Assembly: GCF_016704835.1 (NCBI RefSeq)
Contig: NZ_JADIZJ010000021.1
Location: 1-64,000 of the forward strand
Direction of reading: 5' to 3'
Length of the DNA: 64,000 nucleotides
Origin: Sphingopyxis sp.
GTDB taxonomy: Bacteria > Pseudomonadota > Alphaproteobacteria > Sphingomonadales > Sphingomonadaceae
The notes under the pieces were generated by a model. That model did not search any database. It saw only the letters and a list, made by a program, of their open reading frames with translations, and was not told the origin of the DNA. Numbering within the stretch: position 1 is the first letter of the stretch; each line of letters opens with the position of its first letter. Positions 1-7,999 of the stretch are shown piece by piece. The position numbers and the translations under genes are program-made.

Positions 1-152
1 GCGTCCGGTCAAAATTTAGGGTGAACGGACGATAACCACCGTTGCTACCGTCCCATCAAACGCGACTGACGTGGTAGAATATGTGGGAGAAAGGGATTCC
101 ACTTGAATATTTATCAAATTAATTCAACTAGAAGTATGAATATCTAGGCAGA
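1..152. other. Probable right end of a neighbouring tandem element
   Basis: No coding region is visible. The stretch is AT-richer than the rest of the window. It carries TGTGGGA at 82-88 and ATCAAAT at 113-119 ahead of the att core at 153. The right end of the main island shows the same two words ahead of its att core (18729-18735 and 18769-18775), and the heptamer lies 70-71 bases before the core in both cases. I infer that this is the right terminus of a second element of the same integrase family, inserted in tandem. The rest of that element would lie left of the window. Confidence 0.45.
82..88 (+). promoter_or_regulatory. TGTGGGA heptamer, possible integrase arm site
   Basis: This is an exact copy of a heptamer that recurs around both att cores. 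Its distance to the core (71 bases) matches the copy at 18729-18735. An arm-type integrase or excisionase binding site is an inference; no such site has been shown here. Confidence 0.35.
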
Positions 153-167
153 CACCCTGTCCGCCAA
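153..167 (+). repeat. Left attachment core (attL) of the genomic island
   Basis: CACCCTGTCCGCCAA is repeated exactly at 18799-18813. The sequence ends like a tRNA gene: a 7-nt acceptor strand CCTGTCC, a discriminator G and an encoded CCA. This is the usual target of P4-type tyrosine integrases, and such an integrase gene begins about 200 bases to the right. The bases to the left do not fold as the remainder of a tRNA, so the intact tRNA gene is probably left of the window and this copy separates two tandem elements. The G discriminator would suit a serine tRNA, but the isoacceptor cannot be read. Confidence 0.7.
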
Positions 168-174
168 GTTCTAA

Positions 175-288
175 TCCCACATTCTCCCGATCCGTTTTTC
201 ACATCGCAGCTTTGCTGCGGGTTTGAGAAGCGATTCGGGTCCCTGTGTGTCCCACAGGATCCAGTCCGACATTTTTGCCAATGTGGGA
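175..288. promoter_or_regulatory. Cluster of three TGTGGGA heptamers between attL and the integrase gene
   Basis: Exact copies lie at 175-181 (minus), 250-256 (minus) and 282-288 (plus). With the copies at 82-88 and 18729-18735 they flank both att cores. The arrangement resembles arm-type binding sites of tyrosine recombinases. They also overlap the region where the integrase promoter should be, so integrase or excisionase binding could autoregulate the gene. Function is inferred only from position and repetition. Confidence 0.4.
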
Positions 289-379
289 CTAAATTTTATG
301 ATTACACCTGAAAAGCACTTCGAACGGGGCTGCGAAGCCCAAGGGAAAGTCGAGCCGTGTAAGCTATGGCGACGGCCTT

Positions 380-1459
380 ATGCGGCTCGATCGACCGGGA
401 GGGGCGAGCAGCTGGGTTTGCCGAGTCCAGAAGCACGGCAACCGCCGGGACTTCGGCTTGGGGAGCTGCCAGAAAGTCAGCTTGGCGCAAGCACGGGAGC
501 TGGCGCGCGATATTCGTAGCCAGATCGAATTGGGCATCGACCCCCAATTCGAGCGACATAAGCGGCAGGCGGTGCCGAATTTCAAAGAAGCGGCAGCGCG
601 AGTTTACGAAGTCCATTCGAAGACGTGGCGCAACGGCAAGCACCACGCACAATGGACGCGGACGCTGGAATTATATGCCTTCCCGCACATCGGGAAGTTC
701 CGGGTCGATCAGATCACCGGTCCGATGATCCGAGATTTGCTTGAGGAAATCTGGCTCGACAAGCCCGAAACAGCGCGCCGCGTCCGCCAGCGCGTCGGCG
801 CCGTTCTCGATTGGGCCTACGCGTCGGGCTATCGCGACACCGAGGCTCCCATGCGGGCGATCACTAAGGGATTGCCCCGCCAGCCGCGCCGCGACAATCA
901 TTTTGCCGCGATGCCCTACGAGGATGTGCCTGCGTTCGTTCAGACGCTGCGCGAGCGAGAATCTTTCAGTCGGTTGGCGCTGGAGTTTGCCATTTTCACG
1001 GCGGCACGATCGGGCGAGGTGCGCGGCGCGACATGGGATGAGTTTGACCTCGAAAAGGGTCTGTGGACGCTTTCTAAGGACCGCATGAAGGCATTCCGCG
1101 AGCATGTCGTCCCCCTCTCCCGCCGCCCACTCCGCATCGTTCAGCGCTGCGCGCGGCTTCGCATTGCGGGTTGCGAGTTGGTATTCCCCGGCATCCGCAG
1201 AAACCGCCCCCTGTCCGATATGACGCTTTCGAAGCTGGTCAAGGAGTTGGGTGAGCCGTTCACCGCGCATGGGTTCCGCTCGTCGTTCCGTGATTGGGTG
1301 AGCGAAGAAACTGACCATCAGAGCGACGTAGCCGAAGCTGCCCTCGCCCACACCGTCGCGAACAAGACCGAGGCTGCCTACCGGCGCGGCAATTTGCTCG
1401 AAAAGCGCCGTGTGATGATGGAGGATTGGGCAAATTTCTGTGAAGGGAAGAAGCGGTGA
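380..1459 (+). CDS. P4-type tyrosine recombinase (island integrase)
   Basis: It catalyses site-specific insertion and excision of the island at a tRNA 3' end. The C-terminal catalytic domain shows the family residues: an arginine in the ARSGEVRGATW segment, the HxxR box HGFR, a histidine in ALAHTVANK and the tyrosine nucleophile in AAYRRGNLLEKRR. A DUF4102-like N-terminal domain is followed by a SAM-like core-binding domain. The first in-frame ATG is at 380, but the reading frame continues upstream to about 302 with typical N-terminal sequence (KPKGKSSRVSYGDGL). An ATG at 298 would join this frame if one C were removed near 307-308 (MITLKSTSNGAAKPKG). The true start is therefore probably 298, with a one-base insertion or sequence error. 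The gene lies directly beside attL, as is normal for this class. Confidence 0.9.
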   Translation: MRLDRPGGASSWVCRVQKHGNRRDFGLGSCQKVSLAQARELARDIRSQIELGIDPQFERHKRQAVPNFKEAAARVYEVHSKTWRNGKHHAQWTRTLELYAFPHIGKFRVDQITGPMIRDLLEEIWLDKPETARRVRQRVGAVLDWAYASGYRDTEAPMRAITKGLPRQPRRDNHFAAMPYEDVPAFVQTLRERESFSRLALEFAIFTAARSGEVRGATWDEFDLEKGLWTLSKDRMKAFREHVVPLSRRPLRIVQRCARLRIAGCELVFPGIRRNRPLSDMTLSKLVKELGEPFTAHGFRSSFRDWVSEETDHQSDVAEAALAHTVANKTEAAYRRGNLLEKRRVMMEDWANFCEGKKR

Positions 1460-1704
1460 ACCGGATTCCCCGCGCGAGGCGCCGCCTGCTACGCCTCTAC
1501 GAGCGCGCCATTGATCGGCTGGACGAGTTCGACCGGCGCGTCTTTCTTGGTCACCGTGTCGAGGAGCTGAGTTATCGCCAGCTTGCCGAGCGGCACGGCG
1601 TCAGCGTTCACGAGATCGAACAGGCGATGATCCGAAGCCTACGCGTGATCGCGCAAACGGTCGATAGAAAGAACCGCAGCCGGTGGCAATTCTGGCGGCG
1701 GTGA
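1456..1704 (+). CDS. Small sigma-70 region 4-like helix-turn-helix protein
   Basis: This 82-aa protein starts with GTG overlapping the integrase stop (GTGA), so it is translationally coupled to the integrase. Residues about 20-62 (EFDRRVFLGHRVEELSYRQL and following) resemble sigma-70 region 4: a run of hydrophobic positions, then a HTH with QLAERHGVSVHEIEQAMIRS. It has no other sigma-factor regions. The basic tail ends in WQFWRR. A role as a recombination directionality factor or a regulator of the integrase is plausible from position, but not shown. Confidence 0.65.
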   Translation: MNRIPRARRRLLRLYERAIDRLDEFDRRVFLGHRVEELSYRQLAERHGVSVHEIEQAMIRSLRVIAQTVDRKNRSRWQFWRR

Positions 1705-1755
1705 CACCGCTTCGACCTTGCCAATCTGCCATCGTCTCGACAGGGTGCCGCCAAC

Positions 1756-2685
1756 ATGAAAACCGACCTCGATCATCTTCCGACGAACAAGCAGCGCGAA
1801 CTCGAACGCGTGAAGCAGATCATCTTCGCGGAGTTCGAAGACGCGCTCGCCCTCGGCACCATGAGCTGGAAGAAGAAGGGTCGGATCGACAAGATCATTC
1901 TGTACGGCAGCTACGCGCGCGGCGGCTGGGTCGATGAGCCGCACACCGCCAAGGGTTATCGGTCAGACTTCGACCTTCTCATCATCGTCAATGACAAGCG
2001 GCTCACCGAGAAAGTCGATTTCTGGCTCAAGTTGGACGACCGGCTCATCCGTGAACTGGCGATCGACAAGACGCTCCATACGCCGGTCAACTTCATCGTT
2101 CACACTCTGCAGGAGGTGAACGACGGGCTGGCGCATGGGCGTTATTTCTTCATGGACGTCGCCAAGGACGGAATCGCGCTGCACTCCTTTGACGACAAGC
2201 CGCTACATACGCCGAAACCGAAAACGCCAGAACAGGCGCTCGCGATGGCGAAGGAATACTACGAAGAATGGTATCCCACTGCCGGGCAATTTCACGGCTC
2301 GGCGCTGCATTCGATATCGCAAGGGTGGCTTAAGAAAGCTGCCTTCGACATGCATCAGGCAGCTGAGCGGCTGTACCACTGCGTTCTGCTCGTTTGCACA
2401 TTCTACACTCCCCACGTCCATAACCTAGCCTTCCTGCGCACCCAGGCCGAGCGGATAGACATGCGCCTCGTGGACGCTTGGCCGCGCGAGCGTCGCGAGG
2501 ATCGGGCGCGGTTCGAGAAGCTGAAAGAGGCTTATGTTAAAGCTCGCTATTCGAAGCATTACCGCGTCACCGAGCATGAGCTGACTTGGCTCGGCGGCTG
2601 CGTCGAGGAACTTGGCCGCGCCGTCCACGCGATCTGCTCCGCGCGGATGGCCGAACTTGAAGCGAGAGCCTCGGTTAGGCTATGA
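1756..2685 (+). CDS. Fused minimal nucleotidyltransferase-HEPN protein
   Basis: The N-terminal half is a minimal nucleotidyltransferase: GSYARGG at residues 51-57 followed by SDFDLLI at 70-76, the G-S...D-x-D metal-binding signature. The C-terminal half (about 155-300) is a HEPN domain with the AAERLYHC helix and the late ARYSKHYRVTEHEL segment seen in this family. In many bacteria these two domains are separate genes forming a type VII-like toxin-antitoxin pair in which the transferase modifies the HEPN RNase; here they are one 309-aa chain. It lies 51 bases after the HTH gene on the same strand. RNA- or tRNA-directed activity and a defence or maintenance role are inferred from family and island context. 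Confidence 0.75.
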   Translation: MKTDLDHLPTNKQRELERVKQIIFAEFEDALALGTMSWKKKGRIDKIILYGSYARGGWVDEPHTAKGYRSDFDLLIIVNDKRLTEKVDFWLKLDDRLIRELAIDKTLHTPVNFIVHTLQEVNDGLAHGRYFFMDVAKDGIALHSFDDKPLHTPKPKTPEQALAMAKEYYEEWYPTAGQFHGSALHSISQGWLKKAAFDMHQAAERLYHCVLLVCTFYTPHVHNLAFLRTQAERIDMRLVDAWPRERREDRARFEKLKEAYVKARYSKHYRVTEHELTWLGGCVEELGRAVHAICSARMAELEARASVRL

Positions 2686-2805
2686 TCTCTACGGTCTGAA
2701 ACCTGCCCCCTCGTTTCTCTCGATCTGGCGATGCGCGGGGCACCGCGACGGGCGAAGATGAGCATTACCGTTTCGCTATAGCACTCTAGTCCGGCGCAAC
2801 GCGCT

Positions 2806-3705
2806 TCACATAGCCGTATCAGGGTTCATCTGATTTTCGAAAAAGCTGCCATCGGGGTCACCACTCTGTTCGATAAGGCGATCCCTCTGCGATATGCTCG
2901 ACAAATCGCTTTCAAGCGCGAAAGCGAACTTGAAGAAATTCCCAAACATCCCGTGTGACAGTTCGAGCCTGTCAAAGCATCCTTTGTGTTCATGGTAAAT
3001 ATGTGTGAACCTAAATCCGCCGATACGAGGAAATTCAGGATCCACTGATTGAAGTGTAATGCTGATATTTGAGATCATCTTCTCGGTGTCATAGGGATAT
3101 CTCACCACCCGATCCATCGCGACCTTCATTTCCGACAGCGGCCTAGCGGAAAATACGTTCGTGTTGAACATAGTCTCGTCGTTGTACTGGAGGACGATCC
3201 CGTGAATGTCGCTCGCCGGGACGACTATATACCTGAACCCTCCTAAGCGGCTCGCAACCTCGGGATATCTAGTGGAATCGAACGAGTCAGCCACCTTCCA
3301 ATCAGCGTTAAGGCGCAGCCTGTCTTCGTCAGAAATTAAGGCCCAGTCGTGGAAGTTTGATACCTCCAGCTGCTGTCCGAATGTCTCGCGAGCAGCTTTA
3401 GGGGCATACGGGAACAGCCTATCTAGAAACCGCCCCATGATGACGACGCCGTCTGCTGTGGCTATGGCAAAGCGGTCCGTATAGTCGCTAATAAGCACGT
3501 TGGATGTCGGCAAGAAATGCCCGAACTCATTGGAGAGGTTCTGCCTGAACTCAGCCAGTTTGTTGCCGCGGATCGTGCGACAGAGATTGACTAGATTTTC
3601 AGGGTCAGCTTGCTCGGGTTTCTTCGATAGTTCGCGTCGGAGATCGATCAGAAGATCCTGTGCGGACTTAGGTTGATGTTTTAAACCCAAGAGGCGCGTC
3701 AGCAT
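2806..3705 (-). CDS. Hypothetical protein, 299 aa
   Basis: I do not recognise this protein. It is soluble, with no signal peptide or membrane segment. The N-terminal 60 residues are charged and helical (AQDLLIDLRRELSKKPEQ), followed by a mixed alpha/beta region rich in aromatic residues. The ORF is long and uninterrupted. It is transcribed in the same direction as the membrane-protein gene at 6423-6875, and the IS21 copy now separates the two. The two could once have been one transcription unit. Confidence 0.6.
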   Translation of the reverse strand: MLTRLLGLKHQPKSAQDLLIDLRRELSKKPEQADPENLVNLCRTIRGNKLAEFRQNLSNEFGHFLPTSNVLISDYTDRFAIATADGVVIMGRFLDRLFPYAPKAARETFGQQLEVSNFHDWALISDEDRLRLNADWKVADSFDSTRYPEVASRLGGFRYIVVPASDIHGIVLQYNDETMFNTNVFSARPLSEMKVAMDRVVRYPYDTEKMISNISITLQSVDPEFPRIGGFRFTHIYHEHKGCFDRLELSHGMFGNFFKFAFALESDLSSISQRDRLIEQSGDPDGSFFENQMNPDTAM

Positions 3706-3823
3706 GTATTCCCCTCTCTGGCCTCAACCTCGATTGTACGGTCGATATCAGTTCGATGGATATGTTCAATATGCTGGGCCTGAGAAAGTTGGATGGGGCC
3801 GCTCCCAATCTGACCTTCCCAAT

Positions 3824-3831
3824 CTATGCGC
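3824..3831. repeat. Left copy of IS21 target-site duplication
   Basis: CTATGCGC lies immediately before the left IS end and is repeated exactly at 6352-6359 after the right end. An 8-bp duplication fits the IS21 family and indicates a simple, fairly recent transposition. Confidence 0.9.
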
Positions 3832-3836
3832 TGTCA

Positions 3837-3882
3837 ATCGGCGTGCAAACGGGACCCCCTATCGGCGCGCAAAAGGGACCCC
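3837..3882 (+). repeat. IS21 left-end double 22-bp repeat
   Basis: Two 22-bp units at 3837-3858 and 3861-3882 differ by a few bases and share ATCGGCG and GGACCCC. They are the expected transposase-binding sites at one IS terminus. Confidence 0.85.
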
Positions 3883-4008
3883 CTTTCAAGATGGCGCAAG
3901 GTTGATCGGACACGCGCCGTTGCGCTGCGCGCGGCGTAGGGAGGGCGGAGCCCGACCGGAGGCGCGCGCAGCGCAAAGCATCTCTTATTCGGAAGTCAGC
4001 GGGGGCGA

Positions 4009-4737
4009 TCAGCTGCGGTTTTTAAAGCGCCAGCTGTCATTGCCGGTCTCGACGATATCGCAATGATGAGTGACACGATCGAGGAGCGCGGTGGTCATCT
4101 TGGGATCGCCGAACACCGTTGGCCACTCCCCGAACGCGAGGTTGGTGGTGATGATAACGCTGGTCTGCTCGTAGAGCTTGCTGACCAGATGGAACAGCAG
4201 TTGGCCGCCTGAGCGGGCGAACGGCAGATATCCCAGTTCGTCGAGCACGATCAGGTCGAGGCGGGATAGCTGGGCGGCGAGAGCGCCGCTCTTGCCGATT
4301 CTGGCCTCCTCTTCGAGGCGGGTCACCAGATCGACGGTGTTGAAGTAGCGGCCTCGCGCACCCGAGCGAACGACATTGGCGGCGATGGCGATGGCAAGGT
4401 GGGTTTTGCCGGTGCCCGTGCCGCCGACCAGGACGATGTTGCGCCGAGCGGGCAGGAACGCGCCGCTGTGAAGCGAACGCACCAGGCCTTCATTGATCGG
4501 TGTGCCCTCGAACCGGAACGCATCGATATCCTTCACGACCGGCAGCCTGGCGGCCGCCATCCGGTATCGGATCGAGGCAGCATGGCGATGTGTTGCTTCC
4601 GCGCGCAGAAGGTCGGTCAGTATCTCCATCGTGGTGCGCTGGCGCTGAAGGCCGGTGGTGACCGCATCGTCGAACGCGCCCGCCATGCCCTTGAGCCCAA
4701 GCCCGCGCATCGCCTCGATCATGTCATGCCGCTGCAT
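4009..4737 (-). CDS. istB: IS21 transposition helper ATPase IstB
   Basis: This 242-aa AAA+ ATPase is the DnaA/DnaC-like helper that remodels target DNA and recruits the IstA transposase. A Walker A motif ([16 protein letters not shown]) lies near residue 105 and a Walker B-type segment ([12 protein letters not shown]) near residue 165, followed by an STTNLAF-like sensor stretch ([10 protein letters not shown]). The length is normal for the family and the ORF is intact. It overlaps the end of istA by 14 bases, the standard arrangement, so the two are co-translated. Confidence 0.95.
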   Translation of the reverse strand: MQRHDMIEAMRGLGLKGMAGAFDDAVTTGLQRQRTTMEILTDLLRAEATHRHAASIRYRMAAARLPVVKDIDAFRFEGTPINEGLVRSLHSGAFLPARRNIVLVGGTGTGKTHLAIAIAANVVRSGARGRYFNTVDLVTRLEEEARIGKSGALAAQLSRLDLIVLDELGYLPFARSGGQLLFHLVSKLYEQTSVIITTNLAFGEWPTVFGDPKMTTALLDRVTHHCDIVETGNDSWRFKNRS

Positions 4738-6239
4738 CGAAGGTCCTCAGCTGGTCGTAACGGGCGCAGTCGGCGATCGGCGGATGGCGCAAGGCGCTGT
4801 CCTCGGAGGTGATGATGGTGAGCGGTCGCGGCGGTTCGCGCCGCCGCGCCAGGATGTTGAGGATCAGGTCGTCGCTCGCCGTGCCGGTCGCCAACGCCTC
4901 GCGCACGGCCGCTTCGACCGGCTCCAGGCCATCGGTCAGCACGGCCGACAGCACGCGGACGAACCGGCGGTCGGCATCGTCGCCATTGCCAAGCTTGCGG
5001 CGCAGGCGCGCCAGCGCCGGCGGCAGATCCCAGTCCTGGAAGGGCGCACCGTTCCGCAGCGCGCCGGGCTTGCGGGCCAGCACCGGCAGATAATGCCAAG
5101 GGTCATAGATCGTGCGGTTGCGCCCGAAGTAGCGGGGATGCTCGGCGACAACCTCCTCGCCGCAGCGTACGACGATGCGGTCGGCATAGGCCCGGACCTG
5201 CACCGTCCGCCGCGCCAGCGTCGAGAGAACCGAGTAGCGGTTGCGATCGAAGCTGATCAGGCAGGTGCCAGTCACCGCATGCTCGCTCTCGTTAAAGCCG
5301 TCGAACGGTCCAAGCATCGGCTGCAGCGCGGATCGCTCGATCTCCAGCGCCTGCGCCACGGTCAGCTCGCCCTGTTCCGGGTGTGCCTGTCGTTCCGCCC
5401 AGCGCTGGCACTCGGCCTCCAGCCAGCCATTGAGCTCGTCGAGACTGGCGAACCGCAACCGGGGTTGGAAGAAGCGGCCCCGGATCGTCTGCACCTGGTT
5501 CTCGACCTGGCCCTTCTTCCCATCCCGCCGCCGGCGAGCAGGCGGTCGGCTCGATCATATAATGGTCGGTCATGATCAAGAAGCGCCGGTTGAAGACCCG
5601 CTCCTTGCCGGTGAACACGCTCGTCACCGCCGTCTTCATATTGTCGTAGATGCCGCGGCCCGGCACGCCGCCGAAGAAGGCAAAGCCGCGCGCATGCGCG
5701 TCGAACAGCATCTCCTGGCTCTCGCGTGGATACGCCCGGACATAGACCGCCCGCGATGCACACAGCCGCATATGCGCAACCTTCACGCGCATCGGCTTGC
5801 CGGCGATCTCCACGTCCTCATGGCTCCAGTCGAACTGATAGGCCTCGCCCGGCTTGAACGTCAGCGGGATGAAGGCGGTAACACCATCGCCGGCATCCTT
5901 GCGTCGGTCGGCCTTCCAGCGCGCCGTGTATCGGCGCACAGCATCGTAGGAGCCCTCAAAACCTTCGCGCACCAGCAGGTCATGGATCCGCGTCATCCGC
6001 AGCCGCTCACGCCTGCCGCGCACCTCGTTCTCTTCCAGCAACGTATCGAGCCGAGCCTGGAACGGCCCGATCCGCGGCAGCGGCTGAACCTTGCGCTGAT
6101 AGTCGAATGCGCCTTCCGGCGCCCGGATCGCTTTGCGGATCACCTTCCGCGACACACGCAAATCCCGCGCGATCGCCTTGATCGCCTTGCCACCGGCATA
6201 CTCGCGCCGAATCCGAACCACCGTCTCCAAAACCAACAT
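4724..6239 (-). pseudogene. istA: IS21 transposase IstA, frameshifted
   Basis: This is the DDE transposase of the element. The N-terminal part from ATG 6239 has an HTH (AGGKAIKAIARDLRVSRKVI) and the start of the catalytic core (GEAYQFDWSHEDVEI, with the first Asp). The C-terminal part continues in another frame with VQTIRGRFFQPRLRFASLDE. The junction is near 5511-5522. There the sequence reads GWEEGP instead of the family's GWEKGQVENQV, and removing one A restores it. The element as read would lack full-length transposase. A sequencing indel is equally possible. Confidence 0.85.
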
Positions 6240-6290
6240 CCCGATCTCGCCGCCTGATTATCCAGCCGGCTGCTTAAACCATCGAAATGA

Positions 6291-6346
6291 GGGGTCCCTT
6301 TTAGACGCCGATCACCCCGCTAACGGGGTCCTTTTTGCACGCCGAT
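6291..6346 (-). repeat. IS21 right-end double 22-bp repeat
   Basis: The inverted counterparts of the left-end units lie at 6291-6312 and 6325-6346. They are separated by a 12-bp spacer that itself contains the palindromic CCCCGCTAACGGGG junction. Confidence 0.85.
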
Positions 6347-6351
6347 CCACA

Positions 6352-6359
6352 CTATGCGC
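6352..6359. repeat. Right copy of IS21 target-site duplication
   Basis: CTATGCGC is identical to 3824-3831. Confidence 0.9.
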
Positions 6360-6426
6360 CAAGCCAAGTACCTCCCAATCCAGTGAGTGCGGCAACGACT
6401 GTTGCGAGAATTGCGCTGTCGATCAT
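6352..6426 (-). CDS. Possible 24-aa membrane peptide ending at the IS insertion site
   Basis: The ATG at 6426 overlaps the stop of the gene at 6423-6875 (ATGA), so translation would be coupled. The peptide (AILATVVAALTGLGGTWLGA core) is one hydrophobic segment. Its TAG stop lies inside the IS21 target duplication, so the stop was present before the insertion. It could be a genuine tiny protein or the start of a longer membrane protein that was already broken. Confidence 0.3.
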   Translation of the reverse strand: MIDSAILATVVAALTGLGGTWLGA

Positions 6427-6875
6427 TCTTCTGGTGCCACTCTGCCGCTCTTCAGCCAGCCAAGGTAGGACCGTCCAACGGCAGCGATCCTTCTCCACAG
6501 GCCCGCTATCAGAAGCAGGAGACCGGCGGGTAAGATACCTTCCCTGAAGAAGCTGGAAAAAGCTTGCCGTTCCAGAATGCGCTTGTTCCACCAGCTTGTG
6601 CGATCGTTGACGTATTTTTCGGCGTCATCAATGGATTCTCGGCAGTCGCCCACTTCTTTGATTGTCGGATTGCGCCACTGCGCGTTTTCGTCGGCGGTCG
6701 GATCGTACTTGGAATAATCGCACTTCTCATACCGCTCCGGATCGTCGCGATACGCTGCAATGGCGTCCTGCGCTGCATTGTAGCGGCCGACAGACTGGTA
6801 TCCTGTGTACGCCAGCCACAGAGCAACGACGCTCAGCGCTAACCGAAAGCCGATTGTGTTGGTTTGGAAAATCAT
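6423..6875 (-). CDS. Hypothetical membrane protein, 150 aa
   Basis: I do not recognise the family. A hydrophobic segment at about residues 8-25 (FRLALSVVALWLAYTGY) and another at about 112-130 (GILPAGLLLLIAGLW) enclose a charged middle domain with YRDDPERYEKCDYSKYDPTA. Both ends are probably in the cytoplasm with the middle domain outside, but the topology is a guess. The next short ORF overlaps its stop. The protein belongs to the island cargo. Confidence 0.6.
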   Translation of the reverse strand: MIFQTNTIGFRLALSVVALWLAYTGYQSVGRYNAAQDAIAAYRDDPERYEKCDYSKYDPTADENAQWRNPTIKEVGDCRESIDDAEKYVNDRTSWWNKRILERQAFSSFFREGILPAGLLLLIAGLWRRIAAVGRSYLGWLKSGRVAPEE

Positions 6876-7397
6876 CGCCTGTTGCCCCTCATCAACGGCA
6901 AGTCTGACAAGCTAGCTTCAATTCCAATTGAGTTCAAACTCATCGGAAATTCGTTGCTACCATACCGTAAATTCCTGAAATCATATAATAATATTGCGAA
7001 TGCATGGCATCGCTTGGCAGAGCCATACGAAAGTATCACGGTAAAACAGCCACATACGCGCCCGAAGCTGGCACGGCTTTTATCTTGCCTTCTTATTTGG
7101 CTCCCGTTTTCTGCAAGATTTCGCCATCTCGATCTCTCCTCAATACCAGTAATTGCCGTTGATCCCGAATGGGCGCACGGCAGAACACGACCAATTGCGG
7201 ACATTGGATCTGGCGGCATTCCATTCCGCTAAAGTTTGGCGGGAGGGATGCTGTGAAGCGTCGAAAACCGAAGATCAGCATGAAAGATGCTGCACCGACG
7301 AAGGGTCGCAGGGCTTGACGCGCGAACGAATGCCGTCAGTCGATTGGCCGACGTAGATAACGAGCGGGCGCAACATCAGCCGACATTGCGCTAAAGC
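6876..7397. other. Non-coding stretch, no convincing gene
   Basis: Open frames up to about 120 codons exist on both strands. None has a good ribosome site, a recognisable domain or codon use like the neighbouring genes, and they contradict one another. I see no repeat or RNA gene here. Confidence 0.4.
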
Positions 7398-7898
7398 TCA
7401 GTTCGCGCGCGTGATACAACATTGCACGCCCCCCTCCCACGGGTGGCGGTCAGTTTCGCGCTCAAATTTGTGCGTCCCAATCAACGTGATTGTGGAGCCG
7501 GGAGCGATAGGTGAGGTCGCCATAGGGAACTTATCAGCGAACTGACAGCGGTATGGCTGACTGGCTGTTGGCCCGGCACATTCTGCCCCACTCCCTTGTG
7601 GAAAATGCAACTGAGCACTGATGTCGGCAGTATACTCCAGACCGCCTCTATCATTCTTCTCATAGACCTTTTCATTGCGAAACTCGGCGCTGAGCAGGGT
7701 ATAGGGTGTGTGTGAATATAAGCGGCTGAGGTGGCTAGTAAACCCGTGCATTTTCTCTTCTTCTGGCGGTTGTTCTAATGTCAATCCAACAGAGGAAGCG
7801 ATGCTATTTCCGCCGCCGCTTGGAACCGCCTGTGTTAGTACATACCCCACCAAGGCGACTGTGGCAGTGACGCTTACAATGTTTGCCAATTTTGTCAT
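7398..7898 (-). CDS. Hypothetical exported or membrane-anchored protein, 166 aa
   Basis: I do not recognise the family. The N-terminus has one hydrophobic stretch (ANIVSVTATVALVGYVL) that could be a signal anchor. It is followed by a mostly polar domain with four cysteines in the C-terminal half (ECAGP, YRCQF, VQCCI), which suits an oxidising periplasmic location. The start overlaps the stop of the small upstream ORF (ATGA), so the two are coupled. Confidence 0.55.
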   Translation of the reverse strand: MTKLANIVSVTATVALVGYVLTQAVPSGGGNSIASSVGLTLEQPPEEEKMHGFTSHLSRLYSHTPYTLLSAEFRNEKVYEKNDRGGLEYTADISAQLHFPQGSGAECAGPTASQPYRCQFADKFPMATSPIAPGSTITLIGTHKFERETDRHPWEGGVQCCITRAN

Positions 7899-7999
7899 CG
7901 CCGTACTCCTGCGACAAAATTACCCAGTGACGCACATGCTTTGACTAAGATGACTAGCCCTGCCGCCACGGCAGGCATCAATAATTTGGCCTGAAACAT
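7895..7999 (-). CDS. Small single-span membrane peptide, 34 aa
   Basis: The ATG at 7999 follows a strong ribosome site (GGAGGGG, 8-base spacing). The peptide is a basic start, one hydrophobic helix (LLMPAVAAGLVILVKACASL) and a basic tail. Its stop overlaps the ATG of the exported protein at 7898, which indicates translational coupling. It may be an accessory or leader peptide for that gene. The frame is open upstream to 8104, but the ribosome site favours the short form. Confidence 0.5.
   Translation of the reverse strand: MFQAKLLMPAVAAGLVILVKACASLGNFVAGVRR

Larger units (their letters stand above)
3832..6351 (-). mobile_element. IS21-family insertion sequence, 2,520 bp
   Basis: The termini start with TGT(CA/GG)ATCGGCGTGCAAA and are inverted with respect to each other. 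Each end carries two 22-bp units that share ATCGGCG and GGACCCC: 3837-3858 and 3861-3882 on the left, 6291-6312 and 6325-6346 (inverted) on the right. These are the multiple transposase-binding repeats typical of the family. An exact 8-bp direct repeat flanks the element. It contains istA, with one frameshift, and istB, in the usual overlapping order. The element sits within the island cargo. Confidence 0.95.

Noticed and set aside
1..152. An intact tRNA gene ending at the left att core
   Set aside because: The bases before the core do not form D, anticodon or T arms, so only the 3' end is duplicated here.
4655..5575. 306-codon plus-strand frame over istA and istB
   Set aside because: It crosses two well-recognised IS genes on the other strand.
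6864..7232. 122-codon plus-strand ORF after the IS21 element
   Set aside because: No ribosome site, no domain, and it overlaps the start of the opposite membrane-protein gene.
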